Positions 14,766 to 23,500 are shown, counted from the stretch's first letter. The stretch is DNA of 26,666 nt from Treponema sp. UBA3649 (GCA_002373325.1 DFKI01000186.1:1-26666), one strand, 5' to 3'. The notes: generated by a model not told the origin, from the letters alone. Program-made: numbers and translations.

Positions 14766-16371
14766 CACACGCTCCGCACTTTTCGTCAAATTTACATTCT
14801 ATATGATTGCGAACAAAATCTCTTGTTTTTTTCCAGACCTGCTCAATCCCCTCGCTGAAAACGTTTCCGACTATGTTGGAATAAACGCACTCCCTGCACA
14901 TCGGGACACTTCCGTCAGAAAGAACATTCATGTCACGCTTTATGTGCCAGCATGGAATCCGCTTCAAAGGCGAAAGGTCGGCAGGTTTTTCATCGCTCAA
15001 AAGTCCGCAGAAAGAATCGTATTTTTGGATTATGACTTTTCCGCCGGACGGAGATTCGCTTCCGTGCCAAAAACGATAGAAGGTCTCAAGCTCGTCCTCG
15101 TTAATCTTCATCCGCACGAACTGAGGATAAACATCACCCGGAAAATATTTTTCAAGAGTTGAGACACTATTCACAGAACGTGCAAAATAAGTTTCGCTTT
15201 CACCCGTGGACTCAAAAGATTTTCCTTCAAGATTGCCGTGAATCTGTCCGTATTTTTTTGCGCTTGCAGAATCAACGTTCACAATCCAAGTAATTTTTCC
15301 GCCGGATTTTTCAGAGCCACAAAGGGATTCCGCGACACTCTTTATTTTTGCCGCAAGATTTTCATCCACAGCGTGTCCGTCGGTTTCAATCAAAACGGAA
15401 AGTCCAGGATTTGCAAGAACCGCCTGCACATAATCCGAAAGATTCGGAAGCAAAATTGGGTCGCCCCAAAATCCAAGTCCAATTACAGCCGACTCGGAAA
15501 AATCAGACGCTGAGGAAACGAGGGCCCTGAACTGCTCCAAGCTCATCACGTTGGAAGAGGACTTCTCATACAATTTTTTATCCGAAGCAAAAAGCGGATT
15601 GTAGATTGCAGAGCTTGAGTATTTTCCGCAAATCTGCACATTATAAAATGCCGGGACCGTCTGCTGTACCGATGCAGTTTTTTCAGCGAGCTCAGAAAGC
15701 GAAAGAGAATCAAAGGGAATCTTAGAGTTAAGTGCCGAATCAAATAGAGCTTTGCATGAAAGCAGCTTTGCTTTACTTGAGCATGAAAAATCAAGACGAA
15801 GCATCCTGAAATCTCTCGGTGCAATCACGGCCTCAATTTCAAAGGAGTTTATGTCGGTTTTTATGACGGAATAAATGCTTCCGGAATCAACTGGCGAATC
15901 AGAGAGTTTCTTGTCTTTTGAAAGGGATGAAAGTATGTTAAGCGTGCCGGAATCAACCACCTCAGGAAAAAATCCAAGCGGATATCCGTCGGCGAATGTG
16001 TATTCGGAAAGATATTTTTCATGCTCACAAAGAATCTGATCTGTCAAAGTGCTGTCCAGAAACGGTCGGTCTGCCATGGAAAAAATCACGCTGCTGGCAC
16101 CGTTTTTTGAACAGGATGCGGCCATCTGCTCAAGAAGATTTCCGAGAGACCAGTCATCACGCTTTATAATCTGGGCCTTTACCCCGCTCTTTTCAATCGA
16201 CTCAGAAACACACGCATAAGTTTTTCCGCAAACCGCGACGACAATCCCGCACACATCTTTTATTTTATCCGCCCAAACCAGAACCCTGTCAAAGGCAGAT
16301 TGTGAGGAGAACAATGCGTCAAAAGCATGAGTATTTTCAAATCCGGCATACAAAAAAACAATAGATTTCAT
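14740..16371 (-). CDS. spiro-SPASM protein (radical SAM relative lacking the cluster cysteines)
   Basis: 543-residue protein. The N-terminal part (MKSIVFLYAGF, FDRVLVWADKIKDV, SSVIFSMADRPFLDSTLTDQ, FADGYPLGFFPEVVDSGT) looks like a nucleotidyltransferase/MobA-like Rossmann fold. The central part (ESAVIGLGFWGDPILLPN, LSVLIETDGH) resembles a radical SAM barrel, but where CxxxCxxC is expected there is VQICGKYSSSAIY with a single cysteine. The C-terminus is a SPASM-type cysteine cluster: PCWHIKRD, GSVPMCRECVYSNIVGNVF, ECKFDEKCGACDEYY. This combination matches the spirochaete-restricted spiro-SPASM family I recall (TIGR04321); its reaction is unknown. It is the first gene of the sugar operon. Start: ATG at 16371 is used; a TTG at 16389 with AGGGG four bases upstream is a real alternative (MPISEG extension). 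Confidence 0.82.
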   Translation of the reverse strand: MKSIVFLYAGFENTHAFDALFSSQSAFDRVLVWADKIKDVCGIVVAVCGKTYACVSESIEKSGVKAQIIKRDDWSLGNLLEQMAASCSKNGASSVIFSMADRPFLDSTLTDQILCEHEKYLSEYTFADGYPLGFFPEVVDSGTLNILSSLSKDKKLSDSPVDSGSIYSVIKTDINSFEIEAVIAPRDFRMLRLDFSCSSKAKLLSCKALFDSALNSKIPFDSLSLSELAEKTASVQQTVPAFYNVQICGKYSSSAIYNPLFASDKKLYEKSSSNVMSLEQFRALVSSASDFSESAVIGLGFWGDPILLPNLSDYVQAVLANPGLSVLIETDGHAVDENLAAKIKSVAESLCGSEKSGGKITWIVNVDSASAKKYGQIHGNLEGKSFESTGESETYFARSVNSVSTLEKYFPGDVYPQFVRMKINEDELETFYRFWHGSESPSGGKVIIQKYDSFCGLLSDEKPADLSPLKRIPCWHIKRDMNVLSDGSVPMCRECVYSNIVGNVFSEGIEQVWKKTRDFVRNHIECKFDEKCGACDEYYTYNF

Positions 16372-16457
16372 CCCTTCACTTATCGGCAACCCGCCCCTAC
16401 ATTATTAGACATTTCAAACTCCTCATTCCTAAGGAAACGTTGATTAATCCAGAACGA

Positions 16458-16700
16458 TGTAATTTTCAGGCTTGACAACGCTGTCATTATCGGACTTAAC
16501 CCACTGTCATTATCAGGCCTGACCAACTGTCATTATCGGGCCTGACCCACTGTCATTATCGGGCCTGACCCGATAATCTCTATTGGAAAGGGATTGCCGG
16601 ATCAAGTCCGGCAATGACACATCAAGTCCGGCAATGACACATCAAGTACGACAATGACACATCAAGTACGACAATGACACATCAAGTACGGCAATGAAAC
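16458..16700 (+). repeat. Amplified bipartite palindromic element, copy 2
   Basis: The core at 16551-16619 is bounded by TGTCATT and AATGACA and contains two hairpins: ATTATCGGGCCTGACCCGATAAT and GATTGCCGGATCAAGTCCGGCAAT. To the left the first half of hairpin 1 is repeated in tandem with a 23-bp period (units at 16481, 16504, 16527 and the core unit at 16550, plus a degenerate one near 16458). To the right the second half of hairpin 2 is repeated with a 20-bp period (units at 16601, 16621, 16641, 16661, 16681). Right-hand units change stepwise (TCCGGC, then TACGAC, then TACGGC). The core is homologous to the element at 2794-2881. There is no coding capacity. Confidence 0.92.
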
Positions 16701-16736
16701 AACGCTACAATCACTGTTTCCCTACTCTATCTCCAC

Positions 16737-16765
16737 TAGACTTTTATCCCGCTCTATTCTATAAT
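16737..16765 (+). promoter_or_regulatory. Promoter of xseA-xseB-mutL, leaderless
   Basis: TAGACT (16737-16742), 17-bp spacer, perfect TATAAT (16760-16765). The ATG at 16772 begins seven bases after the -10 box, where transcription should start, and an in-frame ATG at 16766 directly abuts the box. No Shine-Dalgarno is present. Confidence 0.68.
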
Positions 16766-16771
16766 ATGCGC

Positions 16772-17977
16772 ATGGAAGAAAAAGACAATGCGCTGACCGT
16801 TACCCAGCTTACAAATCTCATAAAAACGATGCTCGAAGGTTCTTTTCCGAACATTCTTCTGAAAGGTGAAATCTCAAATTTCAGACCCAATCCGAGCGGG
16901 CATCTTTATTTTGTGCTGAAGGACAACGAGAGTCAGATTTCTGCCGTCATGTTCAGGGGAAAAGCCTCATCTCTTTTGTTCCAGCCGAAAGACGGAATGC
17001 TCGTTCTGGTAAAAGGATCCGTCTCCGTCTATGGTCCAAGGGGAAATTATCAGATAATCATAAACTCCATGTCAAAGTCAGGAACCGGCGACATCATGGA
17101 AATGATTGAGATGCGAAAGAAAAAACTTGCCGCCGAAGGTCTCTTTGACTCAAGCAGAAAAAAGCCCATCCCATTTTTTCCAAAAACTGTCGGTGTCGTA
17201 ACAAGTCCCACGGGAGCGGCACTCAGGGACATCCTGCAAATTACAAGACGACGAAATGATAAAGTGGACGTGATTGTTTTTCCGGCGGTCGTACAGGGAG
17301 AAGGAGCCGCTTCAACAATCATCAGCATGATAAAAACAGCGAACTACTATAAAATGTGCGACGTGCTGATTGTGGGACGCGGAGGAGGATCGCTTGAGGA
17401 TTTGCTTCCCTTTAGCGATGAGGGTGTTGTTCGTGCGGTTGCAAAATCGGAAATCCCTGTGGTCTCGGCTGTGGGACATGAGATTGACTGGGCGCTCACG
17501 GATTATGCGGCGGACTACCGTGCACCGACTCCATCAGCTGCGGCGGAAATATGCGTACCGATGAAGCAGGACATTATCAGCGACATAAACAGCGCGCGGG
17601 AAATGCTTTACGACACAATCAAAAAACGGACGGAACATTTGCGCCTCATGCTCAGGACATTTACACCGGAAAGCATGGAGCTGAAATTCAGAAGCATCGA
17701 GCAGCCTCTTTTACAAAGGTTCGACACCGCAAGACAAGAGCTGAACGAAAACATGGTGAAGTTAATTCAAGACCGGCGTGATACAATCTCAAGATGCGTA
17801 CAAGTGCTTGAGACTTGCAATCCGCAGACCATTTTCGACAGGGGCTACTCCATGGTGACGGACGCACAAAACGGAAAGGTCATCCGAAACGCAAGCGACG
17901 TAACGGAAGGAAGCGAGATAATAATCCGGCCCGCAAACGGAATGCTCAGGGCAACAGTAAAATCAAACAGTAAATAA
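16772..17977 (+). CDS. xseA: Exodeoxyribonuclease VII large subunit
   Basis: Catalytic subunit of exonuclease VII, which degrades single-stranded DNA from both ends with the small subunit XseB encoded next. The 401 residues are slightly shorter than the usual ~440. The N-terminal OB-fold (LTVTQLTNLIKTMLEG, LLKGEISNFRPNPSGHLYF, VLVKGSVSVYGPRGNYQI) is followed by the nuclease domain: VGVVTSPTGAALRDILQITR, LIVGRGGGSLEDLLPFSDE, IPVVSAVGHEIDWALTDYAA, RAPTPSAAAE. These are the conserved blocks of the family, including the GRGGGSxEDL and GHExD motifs. A coiled-coil region (about 260-360) precedes the C-terminal FDRGYSMVTDAQNG strand. The ATG at 16772 is preferred because it lies where the transcript should start; 16766 adds two residues. 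First gene of a repair operon, 17 bp before xseB. Confidence 0.96.
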   Translation: MEEKDNALTVTQLTNLIKTMLEGSFPNILLKGEISNFRPNPSGHLYFVLKDNESQISAVMFRGKASSLLFQPKDGMLVLVKGSVSVYGPRGNYQIIINSMSKSGTGDIMEMIEMRKKKLAAEGLFDSSRKKPIPFFPKTVGVVTSPTGAALRDILQITRRRNDKVDVIVFPAVVQGEGAASTIISMIKTANYYKMCDVLIVGRGGGSLEDLLPFSDEGVVRAVAKSEIPVVSAVGHEIDWALTDYAADYRAPTPSAAAEICVPMKQDIISDINSAREMLYDTIKKRTEHLRLMLRTFTPESMELKFRSIEQPLLQRFDTARQELNENMVKLIQDRRDTISRCVQVLETCNPQTIFDRGYSMVTDAQNGKVIRNASDVTEGSEIIIRPANGMLRATVKSNSK

Positions 17978-17994
17978 ATCAGGGGGCAGATAGA

Positions 17995-18330
17995 ATGAAA
18001 AATTTTGAGGATAATTTGAAAAAACTGGAGGAACTTACTGCCTCCATAAGAAGAAGCGACATCAGTCTGGAAGAGGCTCTCAAGGATTTTGAGGAAGGAA
18101 TCAAACTTGCGAAGGGCATGGAAAAAGAGCTTGATGCCATTGAGGGAAAAATTCAGATTTTGATGGACACAGGCGAGTTCGATGAAAACGAAAGCGATGA
18201 AGATTCAGATGATTCGGAAAAAAACAAAAAAGAAAAAAAGTCTCGCAAAACCAAAACAAAAAAAGACGATGGACCCACGCTGGAACTTTTCAATCCTTCG
18301 AATGAAGTGAACGGAACAAGGAACGGTTAG
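17995..18330 (+). CDS. xseB: Exodeoxyribonuclease VII small subunit with charged C-terminal extension
   Basis: Small helical subunit that binds the XseA coiled coil. Residues 1-62 are the complete family domain: NFEDNLKKLEELTASIRRSD, ISLEEALKDFEEGIKLAKGM, EKELDAIEGKIQIL. The usual protein ends at about 70-80 residues; this one has 111, with an acidic block (DENESDEDSDDSE), a lysine block (KNKKEKKSRKTKTKK) and a short tail ending in TRNG. The extension is probably disordered. ATG at 17995 has an AGGGGG Shine-Dalgarno, and the gene ends 14 bp before mutL. A nucleic-acid or partner-binding role for the lysine block is inference. Confidence 0.94.
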   Translation: MKNFEDNLKKLEELTASIRRSDISLEEALKDFEEGIKLAKGMEKELDAIEGKIQILMDTGEFDENESDEDSDDSEKNKKEKKSRKTKTKKDDGPTLELFNPSNEVNGTRNG

Positions 18331-18344
18331 TCAGGGGGAGATTC

Positions 18345-20288
18345 ATGAGCGGGAACGAAAACAAAGAGACGGAACACGGCAGGGTCAGACTTTTGAATTC
18401 CGAAGTGGCACGAAAAATTGCCGCGGGTGAAGTGATTGACAGACCGAATGCCATAGTCCGTGAGCTTATGGACAATGCGGTTGACTCAGGAGCCACACAG
18501 ATTACCGTGGAAATTGAGGGCGGTGGAATTGAAAAAATCCGCGTGATTGACAACGGCTGCGGAATGACAAAGGAAGATTTGGAAACCTGCGCGCGTCCAC
18601 ATGCCACAAGTAAAATCTCTACGGAAACAGACCTCCTGCATCTTACCACACTTGGATTCCGTGGTGAGGCACTTTCTTCCATGGCAGCCGTAAGCCGACT
18701 CCAGATTATAAGCGGCGGATGGAAAATGAAAGCGTCCGTAACCGAGGATCATCTTATAAGTCCCGCCACATCAGCAAGCGGAACCATCGTGCAGACAGCG
18801 GGTCTCTTTGAAAACTTTCCCGCGAGAAGACAATTTTTAAAAAGACCTGCAAGCGAAGGCTCTCTCTGCCGAACCACATTTGAGGAAAAAGCTCTTCCCC
18901 GCCCCGACATCGGATTCAAATTCGTTGTGGACGGTGAGGAAAGACTCTCGCTCCCGGAAGGTCAGTCGCTCAAAGACAGATTCATTCAGACCATGGAATT
19001 TTTTGAGGACGAGGACTGCTTCCACGAAATCTCATCGCAGGCAAGGGACGGCTCGTGGTCATTCAAAATGATTTTGGGAACTCCCTCTGTCACAAGGTCA
19101 AACAGAAAGAACATCAGCATATATGTTAATGGAAGAAAAATTTCGGAATACTCGCTTTTGCAGGCCATTGAGTACGGAGGCCAGGGATTTTTTCCGAACG
19201 GCACACATCCTGTCGCATGTCTTTTTGTAACGATGGATCCCTCGCTTGTGGATTTTAACATCCATCCGGCAAAAAGGGAGGCGCGCTTCAAGGACATCTC
19301 AAATCTCCACCACGGAATCAGCACTGCGGCAAGGGATTTTTACAAGCAGTTCACCGTAAAAGAAATGTATGCCTCGGACGCAGAGTACCAGAGGGACTTC
19401 GGAGCGGAATATGCGGATGTGTTCACGGAACCAAACACATTTGTCGCAAGCGGTGATGATAACCTGCACAAAATAAAATATCAGGAAAGCCACGTACCTT
19501 CAAGCGTCTCGTACAGTTCGGTTCACAGAGACAAAAGGGAATCGTTTTTTCCGAAATCAGGACAGTCATCTTACAGCACACCGTCCTTCAAAAGCAGCGT
19601 CGCCACTGATTACGCCAAGCGGATTGCAGATTTGGCCTCGGAGGATGACAAAAGCACAGATACCCCAACAGAATATGCAAGCTCAGGACTGAAACCCGCA
19701 AAAGCAAATTACATTCCGTCTGAGCACGACAATCCCGAAACAGGATTCCATTTCGTAGGACAAACCCTCGGCACATTTTTGATTGCGGAAAAAAACGACA
19801 CGCTCTACATAATCGACCAGCACGCGGCGCACGAAAGATACATCTACAATCAGATAATGGAAAAGGCCGGAGAAAAACAAGCACTGCTCATTCCCTACAC
19901 GGTTCAGACCACAAGCACTGCGGATGACAAATATCTTGAGGAGATTCAGGACACTTTGGAAGAGGCCGGGTTCACGGGAAAAAACTGCGGCAACGGAAAG
20001 TGGGAATTCACGACAGTCCCGGTAAGATGGAAAGGAACGGAAGCGGATTTGGCGCGCGATTTGCTGGACCGACGCATACAACCACACGATATCATAAACG
20101 CGGTTGCGGCAAGCACTGCATGTAGAAGGGCCGTAATGGACGGAGATGTGCTCGACGATGACATGGCATCCTGGCTTTGTGAGGAGGCATTGAAACTCCC
20201 CGATCCGCACTGTCCCCACGGAAGGCCGGTATTCACATCCATAAGCCGGAGACAACTTTTCATGCTCGTAAAAAGAATTCAATCCTAA
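18345..20288 (+). CDS. mutL: DNA mismatch repair protein MutL
   Basis: 647-residue MutL of the endonuclease type. The N-terminal GHKL ATPase has VARKIAAGEVIDRPNAIVRE and LMDNAVDSGA (canonical ELVENSLDA region), VIDNGCGM, HATSKI, TLGFRGEALSSM, GTIVQTAGLFENFPARRQFL, VNGRKIS and NIHPAKREARF. After a low-complexity linker (about 345-455) comes the C-terminal dimerisation/nuclease domain: IIDQHAAHERYIYN, ACRRAV, DPHCPHGRP and MLVKRI. The metal-site motif DQHA-x2-E-x4-E here ends in N instead of E, while ACR, CPHGRP and the KR end are intact. ATG at 18345 has AGGGGGAG upstream. It is the last gene of xseA-xseB-mutL. In spirochaetes without MutH, MutL supplies strand nicking, so the N substitution deserves checking. 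Confidence 0.96.
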   Translation: MSGNENKETEHGRVRLLNSEVARKIAAGEVIDRPNAIVRELMDNAVDSGATQITVEIEGGGIEKIRVIDNGCGMTKEDLETCARPHATSKISTETDLLHLTTLGFRGEALSSMAAVSRLQIISGGWKMKASVTEDHLISPATSASGTIVQTAGLFENFPARRQFLKRPASEGSLCRTTFEEKALPRPDIGFKFVVDGEERLSLPEGQSLKDRFIQTMEFFEDEDCFHEISSQARDGSWSFKMILGTPSVTRSNRKNISIYVNGRKISEYSLLQAIEYGGQGFFPNGTHPVACLFVTMDPSLVDFNIHPAKREARFKDISNLHHGISTAARDFYKQFTVKEMYASDAEYQRDFGAEYADVFTEPNTFVASGDDNLHKIKYQESHVPSSVSYSSVHRDKRESFFPKSGQSSYSTPSFKSSVATDYAKRIADLASEDDKSTDTPTEYASSGLKPAKANYIPSEHDNPETGFHFVGQTLGTFLIAEKNDTLYIIDQHAAHERYIYNQIMEKAGEKQALLIPYTVQTTSTADDKYLEEIQDTLEEAGFTGKNCGNGKWEFTTVPVRWKGTEADLARDLLDRRIQPHDIINAVAASTACRRAVMDGDVLDDDMASWLCEEALKLPDPHCPHGRPVFTSISRRQLFMLVKRIQS

Positions 20289-20353
20289 AATCAACGTGGG
20301 AATGGGAAATCTGAAAAAATTTAAAAAAAGTTAAAAAAAAATTTGCGTTCTGC

Positions 20354-20382
20354 TTGTTATTTGCACATAAACGCGTTATACT
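20354..20382 (+). promoter_or_regulatory. Promoter P1 of the surface operon leader
   Basis: TTGTTA (20354-20359), 17-bp spacer, TATACT (20377-20382). A-rich tracts at 20312-20343 directly upstream could act as an UP element. The predicted start, about 20389, lies about 190 bases upstream of the lipoprotein ATG and at the ATG of a 31-codon frame. Confidence 0.68.
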
Positions 20383-20389
20383 TTTTTAC

Positions 20390-20485
20390 ATGAAGATTCA
20401 ACAAAAGTTTTTTTCGGATTACATATCCACTATACATCTGACGGGGGGGTATAAAAGCTCCTCGGAACCAAAGAAACAAATCTGA
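20390..20485 (+). CDS. Possible 31-residue leader peptide (leaderless)
   Basis: Short frame beginning MKIQQKFF and ending EPKKQI then TGA. The ATG sits at the predicted transcription start of P1, like the leaderless starts of xseA and rpn in this window. The frame runs through the G7 tract (20443-20449, read as TGG-free Thr-Gly-Gly codons), so a change in G number would shift it. No homologue is recognised; it could equally be untranslated leader. Confidence 0.25.
   Translation: MKIQQKFFSDYISTIHLTGGYKSSSEPKKQI
20443..20455 (+). promoter_or_regulatory. G7 tract abutting a TATAAA box
   Basis: Seven consecutive G (20443-20449) are followed at once by TATAAA (20450-20455). If TATAAA is a second -10 box, the G tract forms the 3' end of its spacer; the -35 position (20427-20432) is poor. 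Homopolymeric G tracts in this position are known to vary in length and change promoter strength in Treponema pallidum tpr genes. Confidence 0.4.
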
Positions 20486-20521
20486 CAAGCCTCAAAAAAA
20501 ATTTCTTCACATAAAAATTTG

Positions 20522-20568
20522 AAAACTCATTTTTCTACGTACATCGCAGGAGAATGAGTTTTTATTTT
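20522..20568 (+). terminator. Terminator-like hairpin in the surface operon leader (possible attenuator)
   Basis: Continuous 15-pair stem (20522-20536 with 20548-20562, including two G-U pairs) with an 11-base loop, followed by TATTTT. It lies just before the AAAAGGAG Shine-Dalgarno of the lipoprotein gene, so full termination here would silence the operon. It could end a ~180-base leader RNA or be an attenuator. Confidence 0.6.
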
Positions 20569-20582
20569 AAAAGGAGTTTGCC

Positions 20583-23500
20583 ATGAATAAAAAAGACTAT
20601 TTCCATTCAATCGTGAATCATGCAAAAGCCGCGATTTTTATGCTTGCATTGATTTTCACGCTCGCTGCATGTCCACAGGTTAATCTGGAAAATCCTGAGG
20701 AAGCAATGGAAAAACCAAGTTACACGCTTTCCTTCAACGCAAACGGTGGCTCGGGCAGCATGAATTCAATCACAGTGAAAGAGGGCACAATCATCACGCT
20801 CAGCTCATGTCCATTCACAAAGTCAGGAATGATGTTCGTTGCATGGAACACAAGCGACGACGGATTCGGAACGAGATATCAAAACGAGGCATCCCTAATC
20901 ATCACGAAAGACATTACCCTCTTCGCTCAATGGGCTGTTCCCCACACTGTGACTTTCAACGCGAACGGAGGTACCGGAACAGATTACGCACAGACGGTTC
21001 CAGAAAACATTTCCACCATTATAATGGAAAACAATTTCACGAAAGAGGGAAAAATCCTTGCATACTGGAACACTGAATCTGACGGAACGGGAACCACTTA
21101 CCTTGATGCGAGAGCCGCGACTTTTGACGCTGATGTTACGCTCTACGCAATCTGGAAGACTCCTTGCACGGTAAGCTTTGAGACGAACGGCGGAAACATT
21201 TTGGAAAATCAGATTGTGGCGGAGGGAAACAATGCAAGTGTCCCCGCTGCTCCGAAAAAAGACGGCTACAGATTCATGGGATGGTTCACGGATTCCGAAC
21301 TGGATTCCCCATTTGATTTTGCGACACCGATTTCAGAAGACACTGTTCTCTACGCCTCATGGAAAAAGATTCTCACACTCACCTACAATGCAAACGGTGG
21401 TGACGGAGAAATCATCGAGCAGACACTTCTTGAAGGAGATGAAATCACTTTAAGGGAAAACACCTTTACCCGAACTGATTACGGATTCGCTTGCTGGAAC
21501 ACATCAAATGACGGAAGCGGCGACCGTTACGACGACCAAGAGACTTTCATCCCGACCGAAAGCATGACACTCTACGCTCAGTGGGGAAAAACCTGCACTC
21601 TCACATTCAGCAAGAACAGCGATGATGCCGAAGGTTCAATGGAAGAAATCAGTTCTCCGGCGGGAAGCTCGGTTTCTCTTCCTGCAAGCCTCTTTACTCG
21701 CACGGGATATTATGTCTCGGGATGGAACACATCGGCAGACGGAAGCGGTACAGCATACGCAAACGGACAGACACTCGTCCTTAACGAATCCCAGATACTC
21801 TACGCCCAGTGGAGGGAAGGAAGCGGCAATTTCTATCCGGTAAACATTCCTTCTGTTGAACACGGCACAGTGACTTCAAACGTAGAAAGCGCCATGGCGG
21901 GAAGCATCATCACGCTCACCGTAACCCCGGACCAAGACTACAAGGTCGGCTCCATCACAATAACCAGCGGAGGCCAAGCGGTACCATACACCGAAATTGA
22001 AGAAAATAAGACATATCAGTTTGCCATGCCGGAAAGTGAAGTAAGTGTAGAAATAGTACTTTTATTAAATGCAAGAACCATTTCTTTCGATGCAAATTAT
22101 GAATCTGCCGGAGGTTCCACCGATGAAATCTCAGCATCACTGGGCAGCGATGTAACAATACCGGAATGTGGCTTTACACGAGAAGATTGGACTGCAATCA
22201 GCTGGAATACAGAGGAAGACGGAAGCGGCACAGAATACTTGCCGGGTAACAGCATTACTTTAAACGACAACATCATCCTTTATGCACAGTGGCGGGAGGG
22301 GTATGTCACTACCGTAGAAAAACTTGCGGACACCCTCACATACATAAAGTCACTCGGAAAAACAACAGCCAAAGTTGTAATTACCAATGCGACAGATACA
22401 TCCCTTGAGGGGTCCTTTACAGGCTCAGGAAATTCTGCAACAGAAATTCTAGGAACTGTCGGATCTGCAATCAAGGCGGCATCAACGCTAAACATAAATC
22501 TTGAGCTTGATTACAACAGTAGTCTTACAAAAATTGGTACAAGTGCTTTTGCGGGTTGTAAAAACCTTAAGAGCATAAAATTCGCTTCCAATGTTACGAC
22601 AATCGGAGATTATGCGTTCTGCAACTGCTCAGGAATTACAAGCATAGATATTTCAAAAATAACAGAGATAGACAGCTATGCATTTGCCAAAACGGGTCTT
22701 ATTTCAATAACAATTCCGGCTGCGATTACCTCATTTGGCACTAGAGCATTCTATAGCAGTTCCTTGCGGACTGTGACATTTGCAAGCGGAAGCAAATTAA
22801 AATATACGGGTTCTTCTGCATTCGAGGACTCTGATTTGAGCAACATTTCTTTGCCTGAAGGACTTAAAGATATTAATGATAATGCGTTTAACGGCTGCCA
22901 AAACCTTACAACACTGATAATTCCATCAACCGTGGAAAATATCGGATCATACGCATTTGCATATTCTGGACTTACCACTATTAAAATTCCTTCGACTGTA
23001 CGCTGGGTAAAAAACGCTGTCTGCTATGGTTGTAAGAGCCTTACAACAGCTTCCGTAGAAATAACTGAGGCTAATTATAGTGGCAATGATATTAAACAAG
23101 AGGCTTTTTATGACTGCACAAACCTTAAAAGCGTATCATTTGCTTGTTCTGTTCCGGCTTATGCATGCATTGGATGCACAAACCTCACATCGGTAACGTT
23201 CACAAGAAATGATATCAACAGCATAGGTGATTGGGCATTTTATGGAACAAAAATTTCATCGGTTTCATTGCCATCACAACTTCAAACAATAGGGGATCAT
23301 GCTTTTGATGATTGTTCAAATCTTTCTAGCGTAACATTCGGGAACACATCTTCATCTGCAAATCTTCAAGAGATAGGTTCAAGTGCCTTTAGTGGTTCCA
23401 AGATAAGCAGCGTAACGATTCCTGCTTCTGTTTTTAAAATCGGAGACAATGCTTTCAGCAGCGCAACTTCAATAACATTCAGCCCAAGTACCACTACATG

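Larger units (their letters stand above)
16390..16771. other. Divergent intergenic region with an amplified repeat
   Basis: 382 bp without a gene, between the divergent sugar operon and the xseA operon. 16390-16456 holds the unclear start region of the sugar operon: a TAATAAT-like -10 on the - strand near 16401-16407 without a good -35. 16458-16700 is the repeat array. 16701-16771 contains the xseA promoter. A frame in phase with xseA starts at 16694 inside the last repeat unit and is not likely coding. Confidence 0.7.

Noticed and set aside
16458..16700. CRISPR-like tandem repeat array
   Set aside because: The units are directly adjacent with no unique spacers, they have two different periods (23 and 20 bp), and no cas genes are present.
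16694..16771. Longer start of xseA at ATG 16694
   Set aside because: The codons come from the last repeat unit and the promoter region; the transcript should begin at about 16772.
19683..20294. 203-codon - strand frame opposite the mutL 3' half
   Set aside because: The mutL motifs account for the opposite strand; the frame is an antisense shadow.
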